The notes: a model not told the origin generated them from the letters alone. Shown: positions 29,410 through 38,164, numbered from the stretch's first letter. The stretch is DNA of 41,434 nucleotides from Ruminococcaceae bacterium UBA2854 (GCA_002350765.1 DEFK01000030.1:1-41434), one strand, 5' to 3'. Numbers and translations are program-made.

Positions 29410-30276
29410 TTAATCATCATCGTCGGGGATTTCGGGCGGAGCGTTTTCGAACGTCCTCTTTTTAATCGTCACACCGTCGAATTTAAGGCGCATTGATATT
29501 TTACCGTTAAAGACCTTACGGCATTTAGGACAGCGGAATTTAGCGACGAAGTTTTTATTCTTAACCTTAAAATGCGTAAGCTGTTCTACCCTAATACCGC
29601 AATCCTCGCAGATAAAATAAAGCTGAGATTTGTCGATAAGCGGATTATTTATATCGGTAATAAGCTTATTCTTGAACGTAATCTTGCGGTAAAACTCGTC
29701 GTCGGCTTCCGAGATATAACTAATAAACTTCTTCTTGTCGTAGAGCTTTTTAAGACATTTCAGGCTGAGCTTCGCGTCGGTATAGGCGCGGTGGAGCTCT
29801 CCCTCACTGCTTTCTATACCGAGCATTTCGGCGCAGTTGAGAAGTCCGAGCTGGGCGGCGGGATTATGAACGTCGAGCATATACTCACAGTATTCCTGCA
29901 AATTGCAATAGCTCTTTAAGAACGGAATCTCGCTGTCGCCCGTATAGTAGCTGAAATTATCCATAAGGGTTAAAATATCGGACGTACCCCACGTCAGTAT
30001 AACGCTGTCGGCGGAAAACTCCCGAAATTTATCGGTCGCCGCCTTAAAGCTCAAGCCTTTCTCGAAAAGCTCGTCGTTGCTTATATGCGTAAGCGATGCG
30101 ATATGGCTGCTGAGTTTCTTGCCGATTTCGGGCTTTACGAGCATAGAAAATGTATCTATCTCGTTAAGATTTTCGTCTACCTTAACCGCTCCGATTTCGA
30201 TTATTTCGTTAACATAGTGGTGGACTTTCTTGCTGTAGGAGCCGTTCCACTCTAAATCAAGTATAACAATATTCAT
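29410..30276 (-). CDS. DEDD-type 3'-5' exonuclease with C-terminal zinc ribbon
   Basis: A 288-residue protein. Residues 1-185 form a DnaQ/RNase T-like exonuclease fold: ExoI motif with DLEW (7-10), the NEIIEIGAVKVD strand, an ExoII region around GTSDILTLMDN, and ExoIII HRAYTDAKLSLKCL with the catalytic His and Asp. Residues 210-270 hold CEDC and CPKC pairs, a zinc ribbon that probably binds nucleic acid. Substrate (RNA or DNA) is not decidable. It begins 3 nt after the typA stop with only a weak ribosome site (AAAGAAG), so translation is coupled to typA. Related single-domain proteins are known as KapD-like exonucleases. Confidence 0.85.
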   Translation of the reverse strand: MNIVILDLEWNGSYSKKVHHYVNEIIEIGAVKVDENLNEIDTFSMLVKPEIGKKLSSHIASLTHISNDELFEKGLSFKAATDKFREFSADSVILTWGTSDILTLMDNFSYYTGDSEIPFLKSYCNLQEYCEYMLDVHNPAAQLGLLNCAEMLGIESSEGELHRAYTDAKLSLKCLKKLYDKKKFISYISEADDEFYRKITFKNKLITDINNPLIDKSQLYFICEDCGIRVEQLTHFKVKNKNFVAKFRCPKCRKVFNGKISMRLKFDGVTIKKRTFENAPPEIPDDDD

Positions 30277-30279
30277 TAT

Positions 30280-32100
30280 TTACTTCTTTCTGAACTGGCT
30301 TTTCATTCTCTGCTCTTTTGATAAAATTGTTTTTCTCATTCTTATATGGTTGGGAGTTACCTCGACAAGCTCGTCGTCCGCGATAAACTCGAGGCACTGC
30401 TCGAGGGATAAAATAGTCGGCGGAGTGAGCTTTAAGGCGTCGTCCGAGCCTGACGCACGGGTGTTTGTAATATGCTTTTTCTTACATACGTTTACGACAA
30501 TATCGCCAGCCTTCGGCGATTCGCCGACAATCATTCCCTCGTATACGGGAACTCCCGGTCCTATAAAGAGACGGCCTCTTTCCTGTACCTGGAACAATCC
30601 GTAGGCTACGCTGTCGCCTGTTTCATAAGCTACGAGCGAGCCCTGGTGGCGGGTTATGATCTCGCCCTTAAACGGAGCGTAGGAATCGAAAACGTGGTTC
30701 ATAATACCGTTGCCGTTCGTATCGGTTAAGAACTCGGGACGATAGCCCATAAGTCCGCGCGACGGGATTTTAAACTCGATATGAGTAATACCGCTTTCGC
30801 GCGTGCCCATATTCACGAGCTCCGCTTTACGGGAGCCGAGCTTCTCCATAACCGCGCCGACGTAGTTGTCGGGAACCTCTATCATAAGATACTCTATCGG
30901 CTCGCATAAAACGCCGTCGATTGTCTTTGTGATAACCTGCGGACGCGATACCTGGAATTCGTAATTTTCGCGGCGCATAGTTTCTATTAATATAGAAAGG
31001 TGTAATTCGCCTCGACCGCTTACCTTAAAGGTATCCGCGGAGTCGGTTTCCTCTACACGCAGAGCGATATTGGTTTCTATTTCCTTAAATAATCTTTCGC
31101 GGATATTACGCGAGGTTACGTACTTACCGTCCTGTCCCGCGAAAGGAGAGTTGTTTACGATAAAGTTCATACTTACCGTGGGCTCGTCTATCTTTACGAA
31201 GGGAAGCGGGTCGATATTTTCGGTATCACAGATAGTCTCGCCGATATTTATATCGCCGATACCGCTTACACAGACGATATCGCCGTATGTCGCGGTTTCG
31301 CTCTCGACACGCTTCAAGCCCTCGAACTGGTAGAGCTTAGCAACCTTTACGTTGGTTGTAGTGCCGTCGCTGTGGCAAAGAACAGCCTGCTGGCCGTTTT
31401 TAACCGTACCGCGTTCAACACGTCCGACGCCGATACGTCCGATAAACTGGTCGTAGTCGATGTTGGATAAGAGAAGCTGTAAGCCGCCGTCGGGATCTCC
31501 CTCGGGAGCGGGGATCTCATTTATGATCGCGTTAAACAGCGGAGTCATATCCTCGCCTGTCTGCGACGGGTCTTCTGTAGCGTAGCCGTCCTTTGCGGAC
31601 GCGTATACTACGGGGAAATCGAGCTGATCCTCGTCAGCGCCGAGCTCGATAAAGAGGTCGAGAACCTCATCTACTACCTCCTCGGGACGAGCTCCGGGGC
31701 GGTCGATTTTATTAAGCACGACTAAAGGCTTTTTGCCTAAGCCGAGCGCCTTTTTAAGTACGAATCGAGTCTGAGGCATACAGCCCTCGAACGCGTCTAC
31801 TAAAAGCACAACGCCGTCTACCATCATTAAGATACGCTCTACCTCACCGCCGAAATCGGCGTGTCCTGGGGTATCTACTATATTGATCTTTGTGCCGTTA
31901 TACATTACGGCTGTGTTTTTTGAAAGTATCGTTATACCGCGCTCACGCTCGAGGTCGTTGGAGTCCATTACACGCTCGTTTACTTCCTCATTCTCACGGA
32001 ACACGCCGCTCTGCTTTAAGAGCTGGTCTACAAGCGTGGTTTTTCCGTGGTCAACGTGGGCTATTATCGCTATATTTCTTAAATTCTCTCTTGTGCTCAT
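30280..32100 (-). CDS. typA: Ribosome-associated GTPase TypA/BipA
   Basis: A 606-residue translational GTPase of the EF-G family that helps 50S assembly and growth under stress such as cold. The G1 motif AHVDHGKT is at 14-21, the switch region has RERGITI, G3 is DTPGHADFG, G4 is NKIDR; the C-terminal half has the TypA-specific domain with MGYRPEFLTDTNGNGIMNHVF and GRLFIGPGVPVYEGMIVGE. Start: ATG at 32100 has AAGGA 8 nt upstream and gives MSTRENLRN, the usual start; a TTG at 32121 would extend it by seven residues through the ribosome site. Confidence 0.96.
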   Translation of the reverse strand: MSTRENLRNIAIIAHVDHGKTTLVDQLLKQSGVFRENEEVNERVMDSNDLERERGITILSKNTAVMYNGTKINIVDTPGHADFGGEVERILMMVDGVVLLVDAFEGCMPQTRFVLKKALGLGKKPLVVLNKIDRPGARPEEVVDEVLDLFIELGADEDQLDFPVVYASAKDGYATEDPSQTGEDMTPLFNAIINEIPAPEGDPDGGLQLLLSNIDYDQFIGRIGVGRVERGTVKNGQQAVLCHSDGTTTNVKVAKLYQFEGLKRVESETATYGDIVCVSGIGDINIGETICDTENIDPLPFVKIDEPTVSMNFIVNNSPFAGQDGKYVTSRNIRERLFKEIETNIALRVEETDSADTFKVSGRGELHLSILIETMRRENYEFQVSRPQVITKTIDGVLCEPIEYLMIEVPDNYVGAVMEKLGSRKAELVNMGTRESGITHIEFKIPSRGLMGYRPEFLTDTNGNGIMNHVFDSYAPFKGEIITRHQGSLVAYETGDSVAYGLFQVQERGRLFIGPGVPVYEGMIVGESPKAGDIVVNVCKKKHITNTRASGSDDALKLTPPTILSLEQCLEFIADDELVEVTPNHIRMRKTILSKEQRMKSQFRKK

Positions 32101-32137
32101 ATTATCATTCCTTTTACCCAAAATAACCTAATTTTAA

Positions 32138-32166
32138 ATTATATCACTTTATAATTCAAATTTCAA
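32138..32166 (-). promoter_or_regulatory. Promoter of typA
   Basis: Minus strand TTGAAA (32161-32166), 17-nt spacer, TATAAT (32138-32143), leader of about 30 nt. A weaker plus-strand promoter for the membrane protein gene may overlap here (TAAAAT at 32191-32196). Confidence 0.75.
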
Positions 32167-32212
32167 CTTTAACTTATAACAAATTTGTGTTAAAATAGTC
32201 GCGGTGAAATAA

Positions 32213-32860
32213 ATGGGTAAAAAAGAGTTTATAAAAAGGTTAATACTGTTTACGATAGGGCTGTTCTTTTCGGGACTCGGAATAGCGTTCTCAAAGCACG
32301 CTGATTTAGGAATTTCGACGGTATCGTCGATAGCGAATGTACTAAGCGTTAAGTTCGACTTTATTTCGTTCGGGATGTGGTCTACGATTTCAAACTGCGC
32401 CTTTGTGCTCGGGCAAATTATAATTCTAAGAAAGAATTTTAAACTGTTCCAGTTAATGCAGATCCCGATGTCGTTCCTGTTCGGGATATTCACGGATATA
32501 GGGCTCTACATCGTATCGTTTATTCCGACGCCGAATTACGCTGTAAGAATGGCGCTCACGATCGCGGGAATATTTATCCTCGCTTTCGGAATCGCTCTCG
32601 CGGTAGTCGCGAATGTGCTTTTTAACTCGGGAGAAGGACTTGTAAAGGCGATTTCAGACGTAAGCGGTAAGAATTTCGGAAAGGTTAAGGTAGGATTCGA
32701 TATTGCCTGCGTCGCAATTGCCGCCGTACTTTCTATGATATTCTTCGGTGAAATTATCGGGATCAGAGAAGGAACGCTCTTAGCGGCGGTATTTACCGGA
32801 TTTATCGTGAATTTCTTTACAAAATACATAAGTAAACCCTTGAATAAGATTTTAACGTAA
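32213..32860 (+). CDS. YczE/YitT-like integral membrane protein (DUF6198 type)
   Basis: A 215-residue protein with about five to six hydrophobic segments: 8-28, 50-72, 82-104, 108-131, 155-175 and 180-205. The start KRLILFTIGLFFSGLGIAFSKHADLGISTVSS resembles the YczE/YyaS group, where the membrane helix is followed by a G.G.S.........G motif. No transport substrate is known to me. The ATG has only a weak GGTG upstream; a TAAAAT box ends 16 nt before the ATG, implying a very short leader. A terminator starts right after the stop. Confidence 0.75.
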   Translation: MGKKEFIKRLILFTIGLFFSGLGIAFSKHADLGISTVSSIANVLSVKFDFISFGMWSTISNCAFVLGQIIILRKNFKLFQLMQIPMSFLFGIFTDIGLYIVSFIPTPNYAVRMALTIAGIFILAFGIALAVVANVLFNSGEGLVKAISDVSGKNFGKVKVGFDIACVAIAAVLSMIFFGEIIGIREGTLLAAVFTGFIVNFFTKYISKPLNKILT

Positions 32861-32889
32861 CGGTTCGATAATTCGAGCCGTTTTTAAAT
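32861..32889 (+). terminator. Terminator of the YczE-like gene
   Basis: CGGTTCGA (32861-32868) pairs with TCGAGCCG (32873-32880, one G-U pair) around TAAT, followed by TTTTTAAATT. It begins directly after the stop codon. Confidence 0.88.
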
Positions 32890-32892
32890 TGC

Positions 32893-33014
32893 TTTCCAAA
32901 GGCGTGATTGGCTGCGGCGGCTCGCAATTATCACATTATTAAAATCGCTTTATTCAAGCCACGCCGTTTATGAAGCTTTCCAAAAGAATTAAACGTTTCC
33001 AAAGGCGTGATTGG
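32893..33014 (+). repeat. Direct repeat pair TTTCCAAAGGCGTGATTGG
   Basis: A 19-bp sequence occurs at 32893-32911 and 32996-33014, 103 nt apart, with a partial third copy (GCTTTCCAAAAG) near 32975. Each is followed by GC-rich hairpin-prone sequence (GCGGCGGC, and CGGCAACTTGCCGATTTTT). They look like two decayed copies of one small intergenic element. Confidence 0.65.
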
Positions 33015-33055
33015 GAGCGGCAACTTGCCGATTTTTATTATAATTCTATATTAGA

Positions 33056-33084
33056 TTTACTTTATAATGAATTTGTGATAAAAT
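33056..33084 (+). promoter_or_regulatory. Promoter of acn-idh
   Basis: TTTACT (33056-33061), 17-nt spacer, TAAAAT (33079-33084). The -35 is only 4 of 6 to consensus, so activity may depend on regulation. A Rex-like operator overlaps the -10. Confidence 0.55.
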
Positions 33085-33090
33085 TAACAA
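33073..33090 (+). promoter_or_regulatory. Candidate Rex operator at the acn promoter
   Basis: TTGTGATAAAATTAACAA matches the Gram-positive Rex consensus TTGTTAA-N4-TTAACAA in 12 of 14 defined positions; the right half is perfect. It covers the -10 box, so Rex binding would block transcription when NADH is low. The rex gene itself is downstream. Confidence 0.6.
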
Positions 33091-33136
33091 GAATGGATGA
33101 ATACTATTTATATGTAATAATTCAGGAGGTAAATAA

Positions 33137-35068
33137 ATGGGATTAACAATTGCGCAAAAGATTATTAAAAACCATATCGTTGACGGCGAAATGAAGGTCG
33201 GTCAGGATATAGGACTTAAAATCGACCAGACATTAACGCAGGACGCTACGGGTACTATGGCGTACCTCGAGTTCGAGGCTATCGGTGTTCCGAGAGTTAA
33301 GACCGAGAAAAGCGTCGCTTACATCGACCATAACACCTTACAGACGGGATTCGAGAATGCGGACGACCACCGCTTTATCCAGTCAGTTTGTAAAAAACAC
33401 GGAATTTATTTCTCAAGACCCGGTAACGGAATTTGCCACCAGGTACATTTAGAGCGTTTCGGCAAGCCCGGTAAGACCTTAATCGGTTCGGACAGCCATA
33501 CTCCGACAGGCGGCGGTATCGGTATGCTCGCTATCGGCGCGGGCGGACTTGACGTAGCCGTAGCTATGGGCGGCGGCGCGTACTATATCACAATGCCTAA
33601 GATGGTAAAGGTTAACCTTACGGGTAAGTTACGCCCCTGGGTAAGCGCTAAGGATATTATCCTAAAGGTGCTCGAGGTTATGTCCGTTAAGGGCGGCGTA
33701 GGTAAAATCGTTGAATACGCGGGCGAAGGCGTTAAGACCTTGTCAGTTCCCGAGAGAGCTACCATTACTAATATGGGCGCTGAGCTCGGAGCGACAACCT
33801 CTATCTTCCCCTCCGACGAAATTACAAGAGAGTTCTTAAAGGCTCAGGGACGCGAGGAGGATTATACAGAGCTTAAATCTGACGCTGACGCTGAGTATGA
33901 CGAGATTATAGATATCAACTTAGACGAGCTTAAGCCTTTAGCCGCTTGTCCTCATTCTCCCGATAACATCAAGACAATCGAGGAGCTTTCGGGCAACGAG
34001 ATAAACCAGGTATGTATCGGCTCTTGCACAAACTCATCCTACAGAGATATGATGAAGGTTGCGGCTATCTTAAAGGGTAAGACCGTAGCCGACGGCGTAA
34101 GCCTCGCTATCGCACCGGGTAGTAAGCAGGTACTTAATATGCTCGCTTTAAACGGCGCTTTAGGCGATATGATTGCCGCCGGCGCGAGAATTTTAGAGAG
34201 CGCTTGCGGTCCCTGTATCGGTATGGGACAGTCGCCGAACTCAGGCGGTATTTCGCTTAGAACATTCAACCGTAACTTTGAGGGACGTTCGGGTACAGCT
34301 GACGGACAGATTTACCTTGTATCCCCCGAAACCGCGGCGGCTTCCGCTTTAACAGGTGTATTTACCGACCCGACTACTCTCGGCGCTGACGTTGAAATCG
34401 AGATGCCCGAGAAATTCTTAATTAACGACAATATGGTAATTGAGCCCGCTTCCGTTGAGGAAATGGACAGCGTAGAGGTATTAAGAGGCCCGAATATCAA
34501 GCCTTATCCCAAGACCTCTCCCCTTTCCGACAGCATTGAAGCTTCATGCAGCTTAAAGGTCGGCGATAATATTACCACAGACCATATTATGCCCGCGGGC
34601 GCGAAGATTCTTCCACTCCGTTCAAATATCCCGAAAATCTCCCAGCACTGCTTTACGGTATGCGATAAGGACTTCCCAGAGAGAGCTAAGGCGCTCGGCA
34701 GCAGTATCGTAGTAGGCGGAGAAAACTACGGCCAGGGTTCGTCACGTGAACACGCGGCTCTCGCTCCCTTATACCTCGGAGTTAAGGCTGTGCTCGTAAA
34801 GAGCTTCGCAAGAATCCACAGAGCTAACCTTATTAACGCGGGTATCATTCCGCTGACATTCGTTGACGCTTCGGACTACGATAAATTCAACCTCGGCGAC
34901 CAGCTCGAGCTCCCGAACGTAAAACAGGAAATTATGAACGGCGAGAACATCACGGTTGTTAATAAGACAAACGGCGAGACAGTAAAGGCTGTTTGCGAGC
35001 TCACCGACAGAACCAAGGCGATTATTATCGCGGGCGGTTTACTTGACTATACAAAGGAGAACAGCTGA
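33137..35068 (+). CDS. acn: Aconitate hydratase (monomeric AcnA-like, 'putative' short type)
   Basis: A [4Fe-4S] enzyme interconverting citrate and isocitrate. At 643 residues it fits the short aconitase type rather than the 900-residue AcnA. The three cluster cysteines are visible: Cys297 in IGSCTNSS and Cys357 and Cys360 in ACGPCIG. Further signatures are IGSDSHTPTGGGIGMLAIGAGG (117-138), QDATGTMA near the N terminus, and in the swivel domain GENYGQGSSREHAALAP. AGGAGGT lies 7 nt before the ATG. Its stop overlaps the idh start by one base. With idh it forms the oxidative arm leading to 2-oxoglutarate for glutamate synthesis; citrate synthase is not in the window. Confidence 0.93.
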   Translation: MGLTIAQKIIKNHIVDGEMKVGQDIGLKIDQTLTQDATGTMAYLEFEAIGVPRVKTEKSVAYIDHNTLQTGFENADDHRFIQSVCKKHGIYFSRPGNGICHQVHLERFGKPGKTLIGSDSHTPTGGGIGMLAIGAGGLDVAVAMGGGAYYITMPKMVKVNLTGKLRPWVSAKDIILKVLEVMSVKGGVGKIVEYAGEGVKTLSVPERATITNMGAELGATTSIFPSDEITREFLKAQGREEDYTELKSDADAEYDEIIDINLDELKPLAACPHSPDNIKTIEELSGNEINQVCIGSCTNSSYRDMMKVAAILKGKTVADGVSLAIAPGSKQVLNMLALNGALGDMIAAGARILESACGPCIGMGQSPNSGGISLRTFNRNFEGRSGTADGQIYLVSPETAAASALTGVFTDPTTLGADVEIEMPEKFLINDNMVIEPASVEEMDSVEVLRGPNIKPYPKTSPLSDSIEASCSLKVGDNITTDHIMPAGAKILPLRSNIPKISQHCFTVCDKDFPERAKALGSSIVVGGENYGQGSSREHAALAPLYLGVKAVLVKSFARIHRANLINAGIIPLTFVDASDYDKFNLGDQLELPNVKQEIMNGENITVVNKTNGETVKAVCELTDRTKAIIIAGGLLDYTKENS

Positions 35069-36276
35069 TGAGTAAAATACAGATGAAAACTCCGCTCGTT
35101 GAGATGGACGGAGACGAGATGACAAGAGTTATATGGCAGCAGGTTAAGGACATCCTTATCAAGCCGTATGTAGATTTAAAAACAGAGTATTACGACTTAG
35201 GTCTTAAAAATCGAGAAGCTACTAAAGACCAGATTACAATCGACAGCGCCGAGGCTACAAAGAAGTACGGCGTAGCGGTTAAGTGCGCTACTATTACTCC
35301 TAACGCCGCGAGAATGCCCGAGTATAATCTTTCCGAAATGTGGAAAAGTCCTAACGGTACTATCAGAGCGGCATTAGACGGTACGGTTTTCAGAGCGCCG
35401 ATTCTCGTAAAGGGCGTTACTCCCTATATTCCGACCTGGACTAAGCCGATTACAATCGCGCGTCACGCTTACGGCGACGTATATAAGAATGTTGAAATGA
35501 CGGTAAAGGGCGGCTCTAAGGCTGAGCTTCTCGTTACCAATCCCGACGGCTCTACCGAAACAGCCCTTATCCACGAGTTCAAGGGCGACGGTATTATCCA
35601 GGGACTCCATAACCTCGACAAGAGTATCGGCTCGTTCGCGAGAGCTTGCTTTAACTACGCGCTCGATACAAAGCAGGACGTATGGTTCTCCTCTAAGGAT
35701 ACAATCAGCAAGAAGTACGACCACCGCTTTAAGGATATTTTCTCCGAAATCTTCGAGAATGAGTACAAGGAGAAATTCGAAGCGGCGGGAATCGAGTATT
35801 TCTATACTCTTATCGACGACGCTGTGGCAAGAGTTATCCGCTCGAACGGCGGCTATATCTGGGCTTGTAAGAACTACGACGGCGACGTTATGAGCGATAT
35901 GGTGGCGACTGCCTACGGCTCGCTCGCGATGATGACCTCCGTACTCGTATCTCCCGACGGCGTTTACGAATACGAAGCGGCTCACGGTACGGTACAGCGT
36001 CATTACTACAAATACTTAAAGGGTGAGGAAACCTCTACAAACTCCGTCGCTACACTCTTCGCGTGGACAGGCGCGTTCAGAAAGCGCGGCGAGCTCGATA
36101 ATCTCCCCGAGCTTATGGACTTCGCGGACAAGCTCGAAAAGGCTATTATCGACACTATCGAGAGCGGAATTATGACGGGCGACCTCTACCTCATCTCTAA
36201 GCTCGAGAACAAGAAAAAGGTTAATACAACCGAATTCTTGGAAGCTGTTAATGAGACACTGAAAAAACTTTTATAA
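35068..36276 (+). CDS. icd: NADP-dependent isocitrate dehydrogenase (type II, homodimeric)
   Basis: The enzyme oxidises isocitrate to 2-oxoglutarate. At 402 residues it belongs to the eukaryote-like type II IDH: start IQMKTPLVEMDGDEMTRVIW, substrate loop TITPNAARMPEYNLSEMWKSPNGTIR, metal-binding IDDAVARVIRSNGGYIWACKNYDGDVMSDM, and EAAHGTVQRHYY, where the arginine and histidine favour NADP. TGATG overlap with acn (1 nt) shows translational coupling; AAAGGAG lies 8 nt before the ATG. The product supplies 2-oxoglutarate and NADPH for biosynthesis in an incomplete TCA cycle, which is typical of fermentative anaerobes. Confidence 0.95.
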   Translation: MSKIQMKTPLVEMDGDEMTRVIWQQVKDILIKPYVDLKTEYYDLGLKNREATKDQITIDSAEATKKYGVAVKCATITPNAARMPEYNLSEMWKSPNGTIRAALDGTVFRAPILVKGVTPYIPTWTKPITIARHAYGDVYKNVEMTVKGGSKAELLVTNPDGSTETALIHEFKGDGIIQGLHNLDKSIGSFARACFNYALDTKQDVWFSSKDTISKKYDHRFKDIFSEIFENEYKEKFEAAGIEYFYTLIDDAVARVIRSNGGYIWACKNYDGDVMSDMVATAYGSLAMMTSVLVSPDGVYEYEAAHGTVQRHYYKYLKGEETSTNSVATLFAWTGAFRKRGELDNLPELMDFADKLEKAIIDTIESGIMTGDLYLISKLENKKKVNTTEFLEAVNETLKKLL

Positions 36277-36286
36277 TAACCATAAT

Positions 36287-36312
36287 CCCGAGCGGTATTC
36301 TTGCCGCTCGGG
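36287..36312 (+). other. Strong hairpin without U-tract between icd and rex
   Basis: CCCGAGCGG (36287-36295) and CCGCTCGGG (36304-36312) form a GC-rich 9-bp stem with an 8-nt loop. It is followed by TAACAGGAAC, the rex ribosome site, not by U residues. It is more likely to stabilise or process the acn-icd mRNA, or reduce rex expression, than to terminate. Confidence 0.6.
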
Positions 36313-36330
36313 TAACAGGAACGAATTAAA

Positions 36331-36975
36331 ATGAATAATAGGATATCAAAATCGGTAATCAGAAGATTACCGAGATATTACAGATTTTTATGCGAGCTTG
36401 AAGCTCAGGACGTTGACAGGGTGAGCTCGGGAAGGCTCGCGGAAATTATGAGAACTACAGCTTCTCAGGTAAGACAGGATCTAAACTGCTTCGGCGGTTT
36501 CGGACACCAGGGTTACGGCTATCCTGTCACAAAATTAAAAAACGAGATAATTAATATACTCGGACTTAACAACCGATTTAAAGCTATTCTTATAGGAGCG
36601 GGCCATATCGGTACTGCAATAGCCGCTCATATGGAATTTAATAAAGTCGGTTTTAATTTAATCGGTATCTTCGACAACAACAAGGAGATTTTCGGCAGTG
36701 AGATCAACAATCTTAAAATCACCGATGAAGCTAAAATAGAAGAATTCTGTAAAGAAAACGAAGTTACCGCGGCTTTCCTCTGTATTCCCAAGGAAGCCGC
36801 TCCCGATATGGTAAAAAGACTATACAACTCGGGAGTGCATAACTTCTGGAACTTTACACACTACGATATAAAGGGCGACTACCCCGACGTAATTGTTGAA
36901 AACGCGCATCTCAGCGATATGATGATGACCTTATGCTATAGAATAAACGAGGATAATAATGAGCAAACCAATTAG
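36331..36975 (+). CDS. rex: Redox-sensing transcriptional repressor Rex
   Basis: Rex senses the NADH/NAD+ ratio and represses fermentation and related genes until NADH builds up. The 214-residue protein has an N-terminal winged helix (about 8-75; SKSVIRRLPRYYRFL, TASQVRQDLNCFGGFGHQGYGY) and a Rossmann domain with GAGHIGTAIA (89-98), followed by the C-terminal domain-swap helix. Length and motifs are full family standard. AGGA lies 10 nt before the ATG. It follows acn-icd and overlaps the acyltransferase gene by 17 nt. Candidate target sites are at 33073-33090 (acn) and 40494-40511 (pckA); none is seen directly before rex. Confidence 0.95.
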   Translation: MNNRISKSVIRRLPRYYRFLCELEAQDVDRVSSGRLAEIMRTTASQVRQDLNCFGGFGHQGYGYPVTKLKNEIINILGLNNRFKAILIGAGHIGTAIAAHMEFNKVGFNLIGIFDNNKEIFGSEINNLKITDEAKIEEFCKENEVTAAFLCIPKEAAPDMVKRLYNSGVHNFWNFTHYDIKGDYPDVIVENAHLSDMMMTLCYRINEDNNEQTN

Positions 36976-38035
36976 CAAATACCTAAGCAGAAAAATTAAG
37001 TTTATATCGGTTTTCGCTATGTTCGCGATTGTTTTCGTACACTCGTATAACTACGGCAACGGCACGCTTACATCCGACACCTTTATCAGCCACTACGAAG
37101 CGGCTGAGATGTTCGAGTATTTCTTCTCGAACGGATTGTTCGCGTTCGCTATCCCTACATTCTTTATTATCTCGGGATTTCTGCTTTTCATAAAATACGA
37201 AAATACCGTTCAGGGATATTTCGATAAAATGAAGCATAGGATTTTCCCGCTGCTTGTACCCTATGTGCTTTGGGCGATATTATCGGGACTTACGGTTACG
37301 ATACTTACAAACTTCGAGCCTGTTAATCAGGTTGATTATATTAAAAGCAACGCGGTGGGCTTCAACAAATTCTATCTCTATTTAATCAACCCTCCCGCTT
37401 ACCAGCTCTGGTTTTTAAGACAGGTTATGCTGCTTACGGTACTAGCGCCCGTAATCTTCGCGCTTATAAAGTACACGAGGGCATTTATACTTATACCTTT
37501 CGGCTTACTGTGGGTATTTAATATTGATTTTATTGTCAGGTCGGACGCGCTGTTCTTCTTCGGTATCGGAGCGGCGTTCGCGATTCTCGGTAAATGGCGT
37601 AACTTCACCAAACCCGATAACAAGGTATCGGCGGTAATATTCGCGCTGCTTTGGTTAGGATTAAGCTTTTTACAGATGTATCTCGCGGTATTTACGAGAA
37701 ACCCGATAATACTTAATATCGTGCATAAATTGACCGTGCTCGCGGGTATCGCGGGAATGTGGCTTGTATTTGACTTTATTGTCAGATTTTTAGTTACCAA
37801 AAAAGGCTTGCTCTTAGCTTCGGCGCATCTGTTCTTTGTATTCGCCCTGCACGAGCCGCTCTTAAAAATAAGCTACCAGATGGCTATTATTCCCGACAGC
37901 ACAGACGGAAGCCACTTTATACTTTATATCTGCCTGCCGATTTCGGTTATAGCGGTATGTATGATATTAAGTATGGTATTGAGAAAAATATTAAGACCTG
38001 TTCACAATCTGCTTACAGGCGGAAGGAACAGCTAA
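36959..38035 (+). CDS. Acyltransferase 3 family membrane protein
   Basis: A 358-residue polytopic protein with about ten membrane segments. The N-terminal ISVFAMFAIVFVHSYNY carries the family histidine in the first helix, followed by AIPTFFIISGFLLFIKY and KMKHRIFPLLVPYVLWAIL, typical of acyltransferase 3 (PF01757) proteins that acetylate cell-surface glycans or lipids. The acceptor cannot be predicted. GAGGA lies 6 nt before the ATG, and the start lies inside the end of rex (17-nt overlap), so both are co-translated. There is no obvious metabolic link to Rex. Confidence 0.85.
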   Translation: MSKPISKYLSRKIKFISVFAMFAIVFVHSYNYGNGTLTSDTFISHYEAAEMFEYFFSNGLFAFAIPTFFIISGFLLFIKYENTVQGYFDKMKHRIFPLLVPYVLWAILSGLTVTILTNFEPVNQVDYIKSNAVGFNKFYLYLINPPAYQLWFLRQVMLLTVLAPVIFALIKYTRAFILIPFGLLWVFNIDFIVRSDALFFFGIGAAFAILGKWRNFTKPDNKVSAVIFALLWLGLSFLQMYLAVFTRNPIILNIVHKLTVLAGIAGMWLVFDFIVRFLVTKKGLLLASAHLFFVFALHEPLLKISYQMAIIPDSTDGSHFILYICLPISVIAVCMILSMVLRKILRPVHNLLTGGRNS

Positions 38036-38070
38036 AGAGTTAAGAGTTAAAAGGTAAAAGTTAAAAGTTA
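38036..38070 (+). repeat. Heptamer array after the acyltransferase gene
   Basis: Starts directly after the stop codon: AGAGTTA, AGAGTTA, AAAGGTA, AAAGTTA, AAAGTTA. On the same coding-strand reading it closely matches the array after pckA (38832-38866). Confidence 0.8.
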
Positions 38071-38076
38071 AATACT

Positions 38077-38123
38077 AACGTCGGTATTAACGGATTCAAT
38101 CCCGAATACCGACGTTATTTTTA
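38077..38123 (+). terminator. Terminator of the acn-icd-rex-acyltransferase region
   Basis: AACGTCGGTATT (38077-38088) pairs with AATACCGACGTT (38105-38116), 12 bp, with an inner CGGATT/AATCCCG pairing, then ATTTTTAC. It is homologous to the hairpin at 16729-16767. Confidence 0.9.
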
Positions 38124-38135
38124 CAAAAAATATTA

Positions 38136-38164
38136 TTGACAATTCTTAAAATTACGGATATAAT
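38136..38164 (+). promoter_or_regulatory. Consensus promoter of the toxin-antitoxin operon
   Basis: TTGACA (38136-38141), 17-nt spacer, TATAAT (38159-38164): an exact sigma-A consensus. Just downstream the 8-bp direct repeat GAAAGTAA occurs twice (38165-38180), a possible binding site for the AbrB-type antitoxin in autoregulation. Confidence 0.8.

Noticed and set aside
35374..36003. 209-residue open frame on the strand opposite icd
   Set aside because: It is a shadow of the highly conserved icd frame, without ribosome site or known domains.
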